Counted from the stretch's first letter, positions 53,766-62,768 are shown. The stretch: DNA of 64,000 bases from Caballeronia novacaledonica (GCF_900258035.1 NZ_OGTP01000001.1:310001-374000), one strand, 5' to 3'. Numbers and translations are program-made. Notes: generated by a model from the letters alone, not told the origin.

Positions 53766-56552
53766 TCAGCGGATGAGCTTCAATCCCGCAGGCAGCGTTT
53801 CGCCGAAGACGCGGCCTTCGTCGGCGCGATCGAGTTCGACGGTCTCGCGGACCATCGCGATCCACGCCTGCGCCGCGCCTATCGTTTCGAGGCGTTGCAC
53901 GACGGCCGCGCGCGCCTCGCCGGGCAGGTCGCGCGAGCGGTCGCCGGTCATGCGCGCGATCTGCACGGCGGCGAACGCGGCGGGATCGACTTTCTTCCAG
54001 TCGAGCGCGAGAATCGAATCGAGCCACATGACGGCGACTTCCGGCGGCACGACGCCGTGCGCGCTGCCATAGAAGGGCGCGCGCGCACCGATGCGGCCGA
54101 CCGCCCACCAGCTCTGCACGTTCTCCGAAGGCTTTTTCAGGCGCGTGAGCAGCCACTCGCCGACTTCGATCTTGCGCTCGACGGGCACGCGCTCCAGCGA
54201 CGCCGCGAGCCGGACCATGTCCTCGTAGCCCGCGCGCGCCGCGCCCGCCGCCTTCCGATAGCGGCTGGTTCCCGGCGGCTGGAGCACGAAGGCCATGTCG
54301 TCCAGGAGGCGCAACTGCGCCGCTTCGGGAAGACCGCCGGCGGCGCGGCGCCACAGCGTCCACCATTCGGACCAGATCTGGCTTTCGTTGCTGTACTGGA
54401 TGCCCTGATCGAAGAGCGTCCACAACTGCTCGACGCGCCATTCGTCGAGCGGATGCCCGAAGCCCGGCCGCATGCAGTAGCCCGCGAGATTGAGCCACAG
54501 GCGCTCGTGATCGGCGCTTCGGCGGCGCTTCTTCGCGCGCTCGAACAACGCGCCGAACAGTTCGCGCAAAAGCGCGATGTCCCACGTGTCGCGCGCGCCG
54601 AGCGTCTGTTCGAGCTGCGCGCGCAGGCGTTTGGCTTCCTTCGGGCCGACGTCGTGCGATTTCGCGCCGAACGTGCGGTCGATGAGTTCGACGGCTTTCG
54701 GCAGCGCCGGATGCGATTCGCTCGCGGCGTCGTCGCTTTGGGGCGCTTCGCGGCGTAGCTGAAATTCGAGCAGCCAGCGTTTCGCGGGATCGTCGACGGC
54801 GATGCAATGCATCTCCAGCGTGCCGACTTCCGTGAGCGATGTCGTCAACTGAACCGCGGTTTCGCGCGCTTTGCCTTTGTCGGCGGCGTGCGGATCGACC
54901 ACGGTCGCGACCGGCGGCAGACGCACGAAATCGCCCGATGCGGCCGCGAGGTCCGCCAGTTCGCCCGCCGCGAACGCCGTTTCCGTCACCGACGACGCCA
55001 GGTGAAAGCGCACCGGCGCGCCGAGCGTGAGCGCGAAAGTCCGGTCGGCGAGATGGATCGGCTGGCCTTCTTCCGTGCCGCGCGGCAGGACGCAGACGCC
55101 GCGCATCGCGGCGTCGTCGTCTTCGAGCAGCAAAAAGAAGCTGCGCGCCGAGCCGCCGCCGATCTTCGGCGCATGGCCCGCGCGCGCGAGCGCATAGGCG
55201 ACCGCGCCGCGCGCGACCGCGACATCGGGATCGCCGTTCGCGAGCACGTTGACCGCTGCGCCGCGCCAGCCGGAAAGCGTATCGGCGATGCGGCGCGCGA
55301 GCGGTGCGGCGCGAAACACGCCGCCGTTCAGCAGCAAGGTGTCCGGAATGGCGATCGTTTCATCGCTCGCGCCGAGCGCCTTGCGCGCCTCGCCCGCGTG
55401 CTGGCCGAGAAAGGCCGCGATGTGCCGCGTGATGGCCGGGTCGCTCGCATACGGCAGCCCGAATTCGACGATGCCGCCGCGCGCACGGCCCGGCCGGTCG
55501 CTCGCGGACACCATCGGAAAGAAGCCGTCGACGATGATTCGCTCGATTTCGTCGCGCGTGACATCCGCCGAACGCGCGCCGCCGACGAGCTTCGCGCCCG
55601 CGCCGAGCAGCGTGATCGACGCGGAATCCGGCGCGTTTGCGCCGAGCAACTGCTCTTTCGCGGCGCGGCAGCGCTCGACCAGTTGCGACAGGCGCGCGGC
55701 GGACAGGCGCGCGTCGCTGTCCGCGAGACGCCGCTCGACGAGATGCGCGAGCGCGAGATCCATGTTGTCGCCGCCGAGCATCAGATGGTTGCCCACGCCG
55801 ATGCGCGTGAGCACCGGCTCGCCGTTTTCCATCGCGACCTGGATGAGCGTGAGGTCGGTCGTGCCGCCGCCGACATCGACGATCATCACGAGCCGCGTCG
55901 CGGCCAATTCGCCGGCGAGCGTCTCGCGATGGTGAAACAGCCAGTCGTAGAACGCGGCTTGCGGCTCCTCCAGCAGCCGCAGCGATTCGAGCCCCGCCAT
56001 GCGCGCCGCTTCGAGCGTGAGGGCGCGCGCGCCTTCATCGAACGAGGCGGGAACGGTCAGCACGACGTCCTGCGCGTCGAGCGGCGCGTCGGGAAAGCGC
56101 TCGTTCCACGCGGCGTGCACGTGCGCCAGATAGCTTGCGCTCGCGATCACGGGCGAGATTTTTTCGACGTCGTCGCCCGCGCCCCACGGGAGAATGGGCG
56201 CGAGGCGATCGACCGCCGCATGCGACAGCCAGCTCTTCGCGCTCGACACGAGCCGTCCCGGCACATTCGCGCCGAGCTTGCGCGCGAAAGTGCCGATGAC
56301 GGCGGGCGCTTCCATCTCGCCCCACGGCAATTGCAGATCGGCGGATTTGAGTTCGCCGGGCGCGAAGTGATAGCGCAGCGAAGGCAGCAGCGGCCGCGCG
56401 GCGACTTCGCCCGCGCCGACGAGCTGGTCGATCTCGAACACGCGGATATCGCTCGATCCGGCCGGCGCATACGCGACGACGGTGTTGCTCGTTCCCAGAT
56501 CGATGCCGACGCTGTACCGCGCGCCCGAGACCTTTTTCTTGCGCGCGGACAC
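53766..56552 (-). CDS. Divergent Hsp70 protein with extended C-terminal domain (DUF3731-like)
   Basis: A 928-residue Hsp70-like ATPase. GIDLGTSNTVVAYAP (about 16-30) is the phosphate-1 loop, LLEEPQAAFYDWL (about 193-205) the connect region and DVGGGTTDLTLIQV (about 227-240) phosphate-2. The C-terminal ~330 residues are not a normal DnaK substrate-binding domain; they are helical, Trp-rich and lack EEVD, and resemble DUF3731. It starts with GTG immediately after the TAA of the other Hsp70 (zero gap). Its function is not known. It is clearly not the housekeeping DnaK, since no dnaJ or grpE is nearby. Confidence 0.9.
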   Translation of the reverse strand: MSARKKKVSGARYSVGIDLGTSNTVVAYAPAGSSDIRVFEIDQLVGAGEVAARPLLPSLRYHFAPGELKSADLQLPWGEMEAPAVIGTFARKLGANVPGRLVSSAKSWLSHAAVDRLAPILPWGAGDDVEKISPVIASASYLAHVHAAWNERFPDAPLDAQDVVLTVPASFDEGARALTLEAARMAGLESLRLLEEPQAAFYDWLFHHRETLAGELAATRLVMIVDVGGGTTDLTLIQVAMENGEPVLTRIGVGNHLMLGGDNMDLALAHLVERRLADSDARLSAARLSQLVERCRAAKEQLLGANAPDSASITLLGAGAKLVGGARSADVTRDEIERIIVDGFFPMVSASDRPGRARGGIVEFGLPYASDPAITRHIAAFLGQHAGEARKALGASDETIAIPDTLLLNGGVFRAAPLARRIADTLSGWRGAAVNVLANGDPDVAVARGAVAYALARAGHAPKIGGGSARSFFLLLEDDDAAMRGVCVLPRGTEEGQPIHLADRTFALTLGAPVRFHLASSVTETAFAAGELADLAAASGDFVRLPPVATVVDPHAADKGKARETAVQLTTSLTEVGTLEMHCIAVDDPAKRWLLEFQLRREAPQSDDAASESHPALPKAVELIDRTFGAKSHDVGPKEAKRLRAQLEQTLGARDTWDIALLRELFGALFERAKKRRRSADHERLWLNLAGYCMRPGFGHPLDEWRVEQLWTLFDQGIQYSNESQIWSEWWTLWRRAAGGLPEAAQLRLLDDMAFVLQPPGTSRYRKAAGAARAGYEDMVRLAASLERVPVERKIEVGEWLLTRLKKPSENVQSWWAVGRIGARAPFYGSAHGVVPPEVAVMWLDSILALDWKKVDPAAFAAVQIARMTGDRSRDLPGEARAAVVQRLETIGAAQAWIAMVRETVELDRADEGRVFGETLPAGLKLIR

Positions 56553-58439
56553 TTACAGGCCCATGCCCTGATCCGCGCTCACGCCGCCGCGCACGTCGAA
56601 CTCGACTTTCCAGCGCTCGGACGAACCGCGCGGAATCGCTTCGAGTTCGAGCGTGCCCGCTTCGGTCACGCGCGCATGCAGCTTGACGGGCACGACTTCG
56701 CCGGGCGTGCGGCCTTCCGGCGGCAGCGACGCCTCGATCTCCTCCAGTTCCTGCAATTCGTCCGGCTGCCAGTAGTCGAGAAGCGTGCCGACCTGATCCT
56801 GCCGCCGCACCGACGAGCCGAAGAAGCGGAAATGCACCGGCTCGCCGACGACGAGCCCGAATTCCTGCGCGGGCAACTCGGCGTCGGTGCCTTCCTCCAT
56901 GCCGAACGGCGCGACACACAGCGCCTGGACGGGCGGCTCCAGTCCGGGCACGGCGGGCATCGCCGATTCGACCGCGACGTAATACGCGCGCGCCGTGCCG
57001 CCGCGAATGCGCACGCCTTTGCCGCGCCGCACGTAACCGTAATAGGCCGCGCCGCGCGCGACGGCGAGATCGAGGTCCGCGCCTTCGAGCAGACGCGCGG
57101 GCGGCGCGTTTTCGGCGGCGAGCCACGAGTTCAGCGTCGACATCACGCGCTCGACGAGCAGCGGCGACTTGAAAACGCCGCCGTTGAAGAGCACGACGGT
57201 CGGATGCAAAAGCGTCGCGCCCGGCGGCGTTTCGTGCCGCAAGCCTTCGACTTCGGCGAGCGCGTTGACCTGACGGCCGAGGAACGCGGCGAGATGGCGC
57301 GTGACGGCGGCGTCCTGCGCGTAGGGCAGACCGAGTTGCGTGAGACCGACGCGCGCGCGCGAAACGGGCCGCGCCGATGCATCGACTTGCGGAAAAAAGC
57401 CTTCGAGCAGGATTTGCGTGAGTTCGGCGCGCGTAAGCTCGGTGCGCAACGAACCGCCGATCAGCTTCGAGCCGCGGCTCGGCACGACGAGCGGCACGGC
57501 GTCGGCGGACGGATCGGAAAGCAGCGTTTCCTTCGCCGCGCGGCACGCGTAGGTGAGGGCGCGCAACTGCCACGGATCGGGCTGCGTGCCCGCTTGCGCG
57601 AGCTTGCGCGCGACCGTGTGCGCGAGCGCGAGATCCATGTTGTCGCCGCCGAGCAGAATATGTTCGCCGACCGCGACGCGATGCAGTTCCAGATTGCCTT
57701 CGCGCTCGACGACCGCGATCAGCGACAGGTCGGTCGTGCCGCCGCCGACATCGACGACGAGAATCACGTCGCCCACGTTGACCTGCTTGCGCCAGCCGCC
57801 GCTCGACTTCTGGATCCAGCTATAGAGCGCGGCCTGCGGCTCTTCGAGCAGCGTCATGCGCGTGTAGCCGGCGGCCGCGGCGGCTTCGGCGGTGAGTTCG
57901 CGCGCGGCGGGATCGAACGACGCGGGAATCGTCACGGTGACGTCTTGCTGATCGAACGGCGCGTCCGGATGCGCGTGATTCCACGCTTCGCGCAAGTGCG
58001 TGAGATAGCGCACCGAGCTTTCCATCGGCGACACGCGCTCGACTTCCTCGGGCGCGTCGGACGGCAGGATCGCCGCGCGCCGGTCGACGCCCGGATGGCA
58101 CAGCCAGCTTTTCGCGCTGGAGACGAGCCGGATCGGCGTGCCCGCGCCACGGCTTCGCGCCAGCTCGCCGACGATGAACTTGCGTTCCTGCGTCCACGGC
58201 AGCGTCAGATCGCCGGGCGCGAGTTCGTTCTCGTGCGGCAAATAGAGGAACGAGGGCAGCAGATCGCGCTCTTCGGCGGCGCCGGGCGCGGTCAGTTGCG
58301 AGATCGGCAGCACGCCTTGCGCGGTCTTTTCGCCGTCGCTCGCGCTCATGTCGACGTAGGAGAGCGCGCAATGCGTCGTGCCGAGATCGACGCCGATGGA
58401 GTAGCGCGCGTGGTTTTCGTTGCTGTCGATATCGCTCAC
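56553..58439 (-). CDS. Divergent Hsp70-family protein
   Basis: A 628-residue Hsp70-like ATPase starting with GTG. GVDLGTTHCALSYVDM (about 17-32) and DVGGGTTDLSLIAV (about 230-243) form the ATP-binding site. LLGGDNMDLALAH (about 262-274) and FNGGVFKSPLLVERV (about 415-429) complete the actin-like fold. The C-terminal ~110 residues form a short beta-rich domain, and the classical lid is absent. The start overlaps the DUF2760 stop (GTGA). With the neighbouring Hsp70 it forms a conserved-looking three-gene unit of unknown role. Confidence 0.9.
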   Translation of the reverse strand: MSDIDSNENHARYSIGVDLGTTHCALSYVDMSASDGEKTAQGVLPISQLTAPGAAEERDLLPSFLYLPHENELAPGDLTLPWTQERKFIVGELARSRGAGTPIRLVSSAKSWLCHPGVDRRAAILPSDAPEEVERVSPMESSVRYLTHLREAWNHAHPDAPFDQQDVTVTIPASFDPAARELTAEAAAAAGYTRMTLLEEPQAALYSWIQKSSGGWRKQVNVGDVILVVDVGGGTTDLSLIAVVEREGNLELHRVAVGEHILLGGDNMDLALAHTVARKLAQAGTQPDPWQLRALTYACRAAKETLLSDPSADAVPLVVPSRGSKLIGGSLRTELTRAELTQILLEGFFPQVDASARPVSRARVGLTQLGLPYAQDAAVTRHLAAFLGRQVNALAEVEGLRHETPPGATLLHPTVVLFNGGVFKSPLLVERVMSTLNSWLAAENAPPARLLEGADLDLAVARGAAYYGYVRRGKGVRIRGGTARAYYVAVESAMPAVPGLEPPVQALCVAPFGMEEGTDAELPAQEFGLVVGEPVHFRFFGSSVRRQDQVGTLLDYWQPDELQELEEIEASLPPEGRTPGEVVPVKLHARVTEAGTLELEAIPRGSSERWKVEFDVRGGVSADQGMGL

Positions 58440-59029
58440 AGTTCCACCTCCGCCGGCGCGACGATGCTTGCATCATGGGACGGCGCGAGCTTCGGCAGGC
58501 GCGTGTCTTCGACCTTCCAGCCGCGATGGCTGACGTTGCCGCTGAAGGGCGGCTTGCCGACGACATTGCCCGTCAGACGGACAGCGGCCGCATCGAAGCC
58601 TTCCTGCAATGTGACGCGGCTGCCTTCGGCTTCCGTGCGCACGGGCTTGATCGTGAAGTGTTCGCGCAGCACCGCGCGGCAGCCGTCGTGCACGAGGCGG
58701 GCGGCCGCGCCGATATCGGCATCGCTGTAATTGGCGATGTCCTCTTCGACGAAATCGATGAAACGCGCATCGCGTTGCAGAAGGCCGAGCAACTGAAGCG
58801 CGGCGACCGGGCTTGCTTCCTTCAGCACGGACGGCGCGGGTGCGGGCGCGGGCGCCGGCTGCACGGGCGCGGCGGCGGGCTTCGGCGCTTCGGTCGTGAA
58901 ATCGGGCGCTTCGGGCGCTTCGCGCAGGCGCTGCACGCGGCCCGCGAACGCTGCGTTGCCCAGAACGCCGAAGAAGACGCCGAAGGCAATGCCTATCCTG
59001 CCGAAAAAGCCTGGATTCATGTCGGTCAT
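58436..59029 (-). CDS. DUF2760 protein, first gene of Hsp70 pair operon
   Basis: A 197-residue protein. The N-terminal hydrophobic segment (about 8-28, RIGIAFGVFFGVLGNAAFAG) is a possible membrane anchor. Next are a Pro/Ala-rich linker (about 45-68) and the DUF2760 core (about 75-195: LLGLLQRDARFIDFVEEDI; GAAARLVHDGCRAVLREHF; VSHRGWKVEDTRLPKL). It overlaps the following Hsp70 by four bases. It may recruit the two Hsp70 proteins to the inner membrane; this is inference. Confidence 0.88.
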   Translation of the reverse strand: MTDMNPGFFGRIGIAFGVFFGVLGNAAFAGRVQRLREAPEAPDFTTEAPKPAAAPVQPAPAPAPAPSVLKEASPVAALQLLGLLQRDARFIDFVEEDIANYSDADIGAAARLVHDGCRAVLREHFTIKPVRTEAEGSRVTLQEGFDAAAVRLTGNVVGKPPFSGNVSHRGWKVEDTRLPKLAPSHDASIVAPAEVEL

Positions 59030-59282
59030 GTGATGCTCCTGTAGGCCGCGCGAGGACGACCCTATCCTCGGGCGGCGCGGGTGGCCGGTGTTCGGTGCCG
59101 TGTCGGCGGGGGTGAAGCCGGGAATGCTGCAGGTGAACGCTAACGGCGTTTATACCGTATCCCGGTATTTTCCATGATGTCGCGGCCCGGCCGGAAAAAA
59201 CGCGGGCGCGGCGCGCGGCGGCGGGCCACATTCTCGCGATTTGCGCCGCCAAGTCAAGGCGCGGCGCGGGTTTCGGGGGCGC

Positions 59283-59768
59283 TCAGGCCTTGTAGCCGAT
59301 CTTGCGCAAGAGGTCCTTGCGCCACTGGACGTCTTCGGCGGTCTCCACGCCGAGCGGCGGCAGGCCGTCGACCACGCCGACGATCCCGCGCCCCTGATCC
59401 GTCTGCGCGACGAGCACCTGCGTCGGATTGGCGGTCGCGCAGAAGATGCGGCAGACCTCCGGCACGGCCTTCACCGTATTGAGCACGTTCACGGGAAAGA
59501 AGCCGTCGCCGAGCACGATGATGAAACTGTGCCCCGCGCCGATGCTTTGCGCATTGCGCGCGGCCATCTCGACGAGCCCGTCGTCGGTGCCCGACGTGCG
59601 CACGAGCCGCTTGCCCGACGCCTCGCAGAACGCGAGCCCGAAGCGAATGCCCGGCACCGCGCCGACGAGCGCTTCGTGCAGATCCTCGACCGTCTTGATG
59701 AAATGCGACTGGCCGAGGATGAAGTTGGTGTCCTCGGGCTTGTCGATGGCGATGGCGAGCAGTTCCAT
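59283..59768 (-). CDS. Adenosine-specific kinase family protein
   Basis: A 161-residue protein that is a complete adenosine-specific kinase (DUF355/Adenosine_kin) domain. MELLAIAIDKPEDTNFILGQ at the start, SGKRLVRTSGTDDGLVEMA (about 51-69), GHSFIIVLGDGFFPVNVLN (about 79-97) and VGVVDGLPPLGVE (about 128-140) are typical. The annotation comes from structure-based work; the physiological reaction in proteobacteria is uncertain. It stands alone between the nas genes and the Hsp70 operon. Confidence 0.9.
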   Translation of the reverse strand: MELLAIAIDKPEDTNFILGQSHFIKTVEDLHEALVGAVPGIRFGLAFCEASGKRLVRTSGTDDGLVEMAARNAQSIGAGHSFIIVLGDGFFPVNVLNTVKAVPEVCRIFCATANPTQVLVAQTDQGRGIVGVVDGLPPLGVETAEDVQWRKDLLRKIGYKA

Positions 59769-59813
59769 GGCGAATCTCCGGTGCGCGCTGGAGATTCCAT
59801 GGTAGGCGCTTTT

Positions 59814-60935
59814 CTACGCGCGCATTTCGAAGCCCGCGAGATACGCCGCCGCATCGCCGCCGTCCCAGACGCGGGCATCGCAGAACGTGGCTGCGTGCCG
59901 CTCGGCGGGCAGCGCGACGCCCGCCGCCTGCGCCGCGTCGCGGTACAGCGCCGTCTGATTGACGCTCGCCGCGATGCCCGCATCGTCGATATCGGCGTCG
60001 AGCAGGCCCCAGCGCCGGTATTGCGTGATGAACCACAGTCCGTCCGATACGCGCGGATAGTTGACCGCGCCGCCATCGAAGAAGCGCACCGGCAGCGCGC
60101 GCGCAGCGCCGCCGTCCGCGGCGACGAGGCGCGGTTCGATCAGTCGAGACGGCACGCCGAGCAACGTTTCCGACGCCAGCGCCTGCACGATCTCCGTGCG
60201 ATGCGCGGTCGAATCGAGCCATGCGCACGCGTCGAGCATCGTGCGCACGAGCGCGCGCGCCGTCGCCGGATAGAGCGCCGCGAAATCGCGCCGGCACGCG
60301 AGCACTTTTTCCGGGTGATCCGGCCAGATCTCGCTCGTGTACGCGACCGTTCCGCCCGCATTGCGCGCCTCGGCGACCGCGTGCCACGGCTCGCCCGCGC
60401 AGAAGCCGTCGAGCGCGCCTTCGACGAGCGCATCGGCCATGCGCGGCGGCGGAATCACGACGCTCTGCACGTCGCGCAACGGATGCACGCCGTGCGCCGC
60501 GAGCCAGTAGTAGAGCCACATCGCGTGCGTGCCGGTCGGAAACGTCTGCGCGATGACGGGCTTGCGTTCGAGCGTTCGCAGCGCATCCTTCACGCTCGCG
60601 CCGCCTCGAATCGCATCGGCGAGCGGACGCGACAGCGTGATCGCCTGACCGTTGCGATTGAGGACCATCAGCACCGCCATGTCCGCTTGCGGCCCGCCGA
60701 TGCCCAGTTGCACGCCGTACACGAGCCCATAGAGCGCGTGCGCGGCGTCGATTTCGCCGGAGAGCAGCTTGTCGCGCACGGCGGCCCACGACGGCTGGCG
60801 GCACAGTTCGATCGCGATGCCGTGCCGCGCGCCGAGTTCGCGCAACGCGGCGACGGCGAGCGGCGCGGCATCGGAAAGCGCGACGAAGCCGAGCCGCAGA
60901 TGCGTGCGTTCGGGCGGGGAAGAAGTGATGTTCAT
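59814..60935 (-). CDS. nasS: NasS, nitrate-sensing NrtA-like protein
   Basis: A 373-residue protein of the CmpA/NrtA nitrate-binding family but without a signal peptide, so it is cytosolic, as NasS is. Features include LRLGFVALSDAAPLAVAAL (about 13-31), AVLMVLNRNGQAITLS (about 85-100) and VIPPPRMADALVEGALDGFCAGEPWHAVAEA (about 157-187). In Azotobacter and Pseudomonas NasS binds NasT and holds it inactive until nitrate releases it. It lies 15 bases downstream of nasT on the same strand, which supports the assignment over a transporter subunit. Confidence 0.9.
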   Translation of the reverse strand: MNITSSPPERTHLRLGFVALSDAAPLAVAALRELGARHGIAIELCRQPSWAAVRDKLLSGEIDAAHALYGLVYGVQLGIGGPQADMAVLMVLNRNGQAITLSRPLADAIRGGASVKDALRTLERKPVIAQTFPTGTHAMWLYYWLAAHGVHPLRDVQSVVIPPPRMADALVEGALDGFCAGEPWHAVAEARNAGGTVAYTSEIWPDHPEKVLACRRDFAALYPATARALVRTMLDACAWLDSTAHRTEIVQALASETLLGVPSRLIEPRLVAADGGAARALPVRFFDGGAVNYPRVSDGLWFITQYRRWGLLDADIDDAGIAASVNQTALYRDAAQAAGVALPAERHAATFCDARVWDGGDAAAYLAGFEMRA

Positions 60936-60950
60936 AAGATGTCGAAAAAG

Positions 60951-61523
60951 CTAGAGCAAGTCGGACAGCGCGAGCAGTTGGCGCGCGATCTCCGCGACCT
61001 TCACGCCCTGATCCATCGCGCGCTTGCGAAGGGCCGCGTAGGCATCGTTTTCGGACATGCCGCGCTTGTCCATCAGCAGGCGTTTTGCGCGATCGATGAC
61101 CTTGCGCTGCGCCAGTTCATCCTCGACTTGCGCGAGACGCAGACGCAATTGTTCTTCATGCGCGAAACGCGCGAGCGCGACTTCGATGATCGGCGCGAGC
61201 CGCGCGGGCGCGAGCCCTTCGACGGAATACGCGGTAACGCCCGCGCCGACCGCCGCGCGGATGAATTGCTGATCCGCGTCGTTGCTGAACATCAGCACGG
61301 GACGCGGCGCGGCCTTGTTCATCACGGCGAGTTGTTCGAGCGTGTCGCGCGAGGGCGATTCGGTATCGATGATGACGACATCGGGCTTCTGGCTCTCGAC
61401 GGCCTCGTGCAAGGCCGAAGGCGCGGCGACTTCGGCGAGCATGTCGTAGCCCATGCGCGCGAGTTGCTCGCGCAGATCGCCGATGGGCTTGTCGGTGTCG
61501 GTGACGAGAAGTACGCGCAGCAT
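60951..61523 (-). CDS. nasT: NasT, ANTAR-domain transcription antiterminator
   Basis: A 190-residue protein with an N-terminal pseudo-receiver domain (VLLVTDTDKPIGDLREQLARMG; Asp in VVIIDTESPS) and a C-terminal ANTAR domain (about 120-185). The ANTAR includes VEDELAQRKVIDRAKRLLMDKRGMSENDAYAALRKRAMDQG, an RNA-binding three-helix unit. It stabilises a two-hairpin leader RNA and prevents termination of nitrate-assimilation transcripts. Such a leader is present upstream of the divergent nitrate transporter (62769-62887). ATG 61523 is used; the in-frame ATG at 61553 would overlap the cobA stop. Confidence 0.92.
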   Translation of the reverse strand: MLRVLLVTDTDKPIGDLREQLARMGYDMLAEVAAPSALHEAVESQKPDVVIIDTESPSRDTLEQLAVMNKAAPRPVLMFSNDADQQFIRAAVGAGVTAYSVEGLAPARLAPIIEVALARFAHEEQLRLRLAQVEDELAQRKVIDRAKRLLMDKRGMSENDAYAALRKRAMDQGVKVAEIARQLLALSDLL

Positions 61524-61542
61524 GCGGGACGCGGAACCCGCT

Positions 61543-62310
61543 TCATGCGGCATGAGCGAAGCCTTTGGCGCTTGCCGCGCGCGCCGCGAATTCAGCCGCT
61601 TCTCCGATCGCGCCGCCGACGAGAATCACCGCGGGACTGCCGAGCCCGGCGGCGACGGCTTCATCGGCGAGCCGGCCGAGCGTCGTGGCGAGCCGCTTCT
61701 CTTGCGGCGATCCCGCGTTCTGCACGACGGCGGCGGGCGTGTTCGAAGGCAACGTGTCCATCAACGATGCCGTGAGGCTCGCGATACGGCTCATGCCCAT
61801 GTAGATCGCGAGCGTGGTGCCGGTGGCGGCGAGCGCGGCCCAGTCGGGCTGACTGTGATCCTGCATGTGCGCGGTGACGAAGGTCACGCCCTGACAATGA
61901 TCGCGATGCGTGAGCGAGATGCCGAGACCCGCAGCCGCCGCGAAGCCCGACGACACGCCGTTGACGATATCGACCGGGACATGCGCTTCACGCAATGCGG
62001 CGATCTCTTCGCCCGCGCGGCCGAAGAGCAGGGCGTCGCCGCCTTTCACGCGCACCACATGCAATCCCTTCTTCGCGTAGCGCTGCATGAGGCGCTGAAT
62101 GAACGCTTGCGGCGTCGACTTGCAGCCGCCGCGTTTGCCGACGCGAATCACGCGCGCATGCGGCGCGAGCGTGACGATGTCGGCGTTGGCGAGATCGTCG
62201 AGAAGCAGGATGTCGGCGGACGCGAGCGCTTTCGCGGCGCGCAGGGTCAGCAGGTCGATATCGCCGGGACCCGCGCTCAATAGAGTGACTTTGCCTTTGA
62301 TGGTGTTCAT
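61543..62310 (-). CDS. cobA: Uroporphyrinogen-III C-methyltransferase (SUMT)
   Basis: A 255-residue S-adenosylmethionine-dependent enzyme that makes precorrin-2, the precursor of sirohaem for nitrite and sulfite reductases. VTLLSAGPGDIDLLTLRAAKAL (about 9-30), VRVGKRGGCKSTPQAFIQRLM (about 57-77), VRVKGGDALLFGRAGEE (about 87-103) and SLTHRDHCQGVTFVTAH (about 132-148) are SUMT signatures. It heads the leftward unit with nasT and nasS, which suits supply of sirohaem for assimilatory nitrite reductase. Confidence 0.94.
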   Translation of the reverse strand: MNTIKGKVTLLSAGPGDIDLLTLRAAKALASADILLLDDLANADIVTLAPHARVIRVGKRGGCKSTPQAFIQRLMQRYAKKGLHVVRVKGGDALLFGRAGEEIAALREAHVPVDIVNGVSSGFAAAAGLGISLTHRDHCQGVTFVTAHMQDHSQPDWAALAATGTTLAIYMGMSRIASLTASLMDTLPSNTPAAVVQNAGSPQEKRLATTLGRLADEAVAAGLGSPAVILVGGAIGEAAEFAARAASAKGFAHAA

Positions 62311-62602
62311 CGTTGCTTACCTGTCCTGTGGGCGCATCGGCGCGGCAAACGCCGATAGCGTCCGCTCGTGTCGCTGCACGATGGGGACGCCTTTGTCCTT
62401 GCTCTTCCGATTCGAGAGGCCGCGAACGCCGTTGCCCGCAGTGCTTTTATCAATGCAATAAGCGGGCCATTGTGCGAAAACGGTTGCAGAAGCGATGTTC
62501 ATCGCACCGCCCTTGTGCGCGAACGCGGCATACGGCACCGCTTCGGCGCGAGCGTGCGTCGTTCGAGTGACGAAGGGATTAACCGGTTCGTACAGAACCC
62601 GC
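62311..62602. other. Gene-free part of the cobA-narK divergent region
   Basis: About 290 bases between the cobA start and the NtrC-like dyads. A short minus-strand frame (62317-62538) lacks a ribosome site and product similarity. It presumably holds the cobA-nasTS promoter; a further imperfect GCACC-GCTTC-GGCGC dyad lies at 62535-62549. Confidence 0.5.
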
Positions 62603-62638
62603 GCACGTCAACAGTGCTGCGTCGCACCATCGCTGTGC
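62603..62638 (+). promoter_or_regulatory. Tandem NtrC-like enhancer sites
   Basis: GCACGTCAACAGTGC (62603-62617) and GCACCATCGCTGTGC (62624-62638) both fit the NtrC pattern GCAC-N7-GTGC. Their centres are 21 bp apart, two helical turns. They lie about 130-155 bp before the predicted start site of the sigma-54 promoter, the usual enhancer distance. Confidence 0.7.
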
Positions 62639-62738
62639 CCGTCTGCATCGAAACGCGCCGCGATGCGCGTGCGCACACGTAGTGCATGTATTCCGCAAAG
62701 CCATATGCATCGGGGATTTCAAGCCGATGCGCAATGCA

Positions 62739-62754
62739 TGGCACAGCCCTTGCC
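62739..62754 (+). promoter_or_regulatory. Sigma-54 (-24/-12) promoter of the nitrate transporter
   Basis: TGGCAC-AGCCC-TTGCC matches the sigma-54 consensus TGGCAC-N5-TTGCW, with GG and GC separated by exactly 10 bp. Transcription is predicted to begin near 62764, five bases before the first leader hairpin. Confidence 0.82.
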
Positions 62755-62768
62755 TTATGTCTCGCCAT

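Noticed and set aside
54807-58730. 1307-codon plus-strand frame
   Set aside because: Antisense to the two Hsp70 genes and DUF2760, with no recognisable motif.
59814-60935. NrtA-like protein as a nitrate ABC transporter subunit
   Set aside because: It has no signal peptide and no permease or ATPase genes beside it; adjacency to nasT supports the NasS sensor role.
62317-62538. 73-codon minus-strand frame before cobA
   Set aside because: No ribosome site or family resemblance; it lies in the divergent regulatory region.
62673-62685. GCAC-ACGTA-GTGC dyad as a third NtrC site
   Set aside because: The spacing between half-sites is five rather than seven bases, so it does not fit the NtrC pattern, although it may matter to another regulator.
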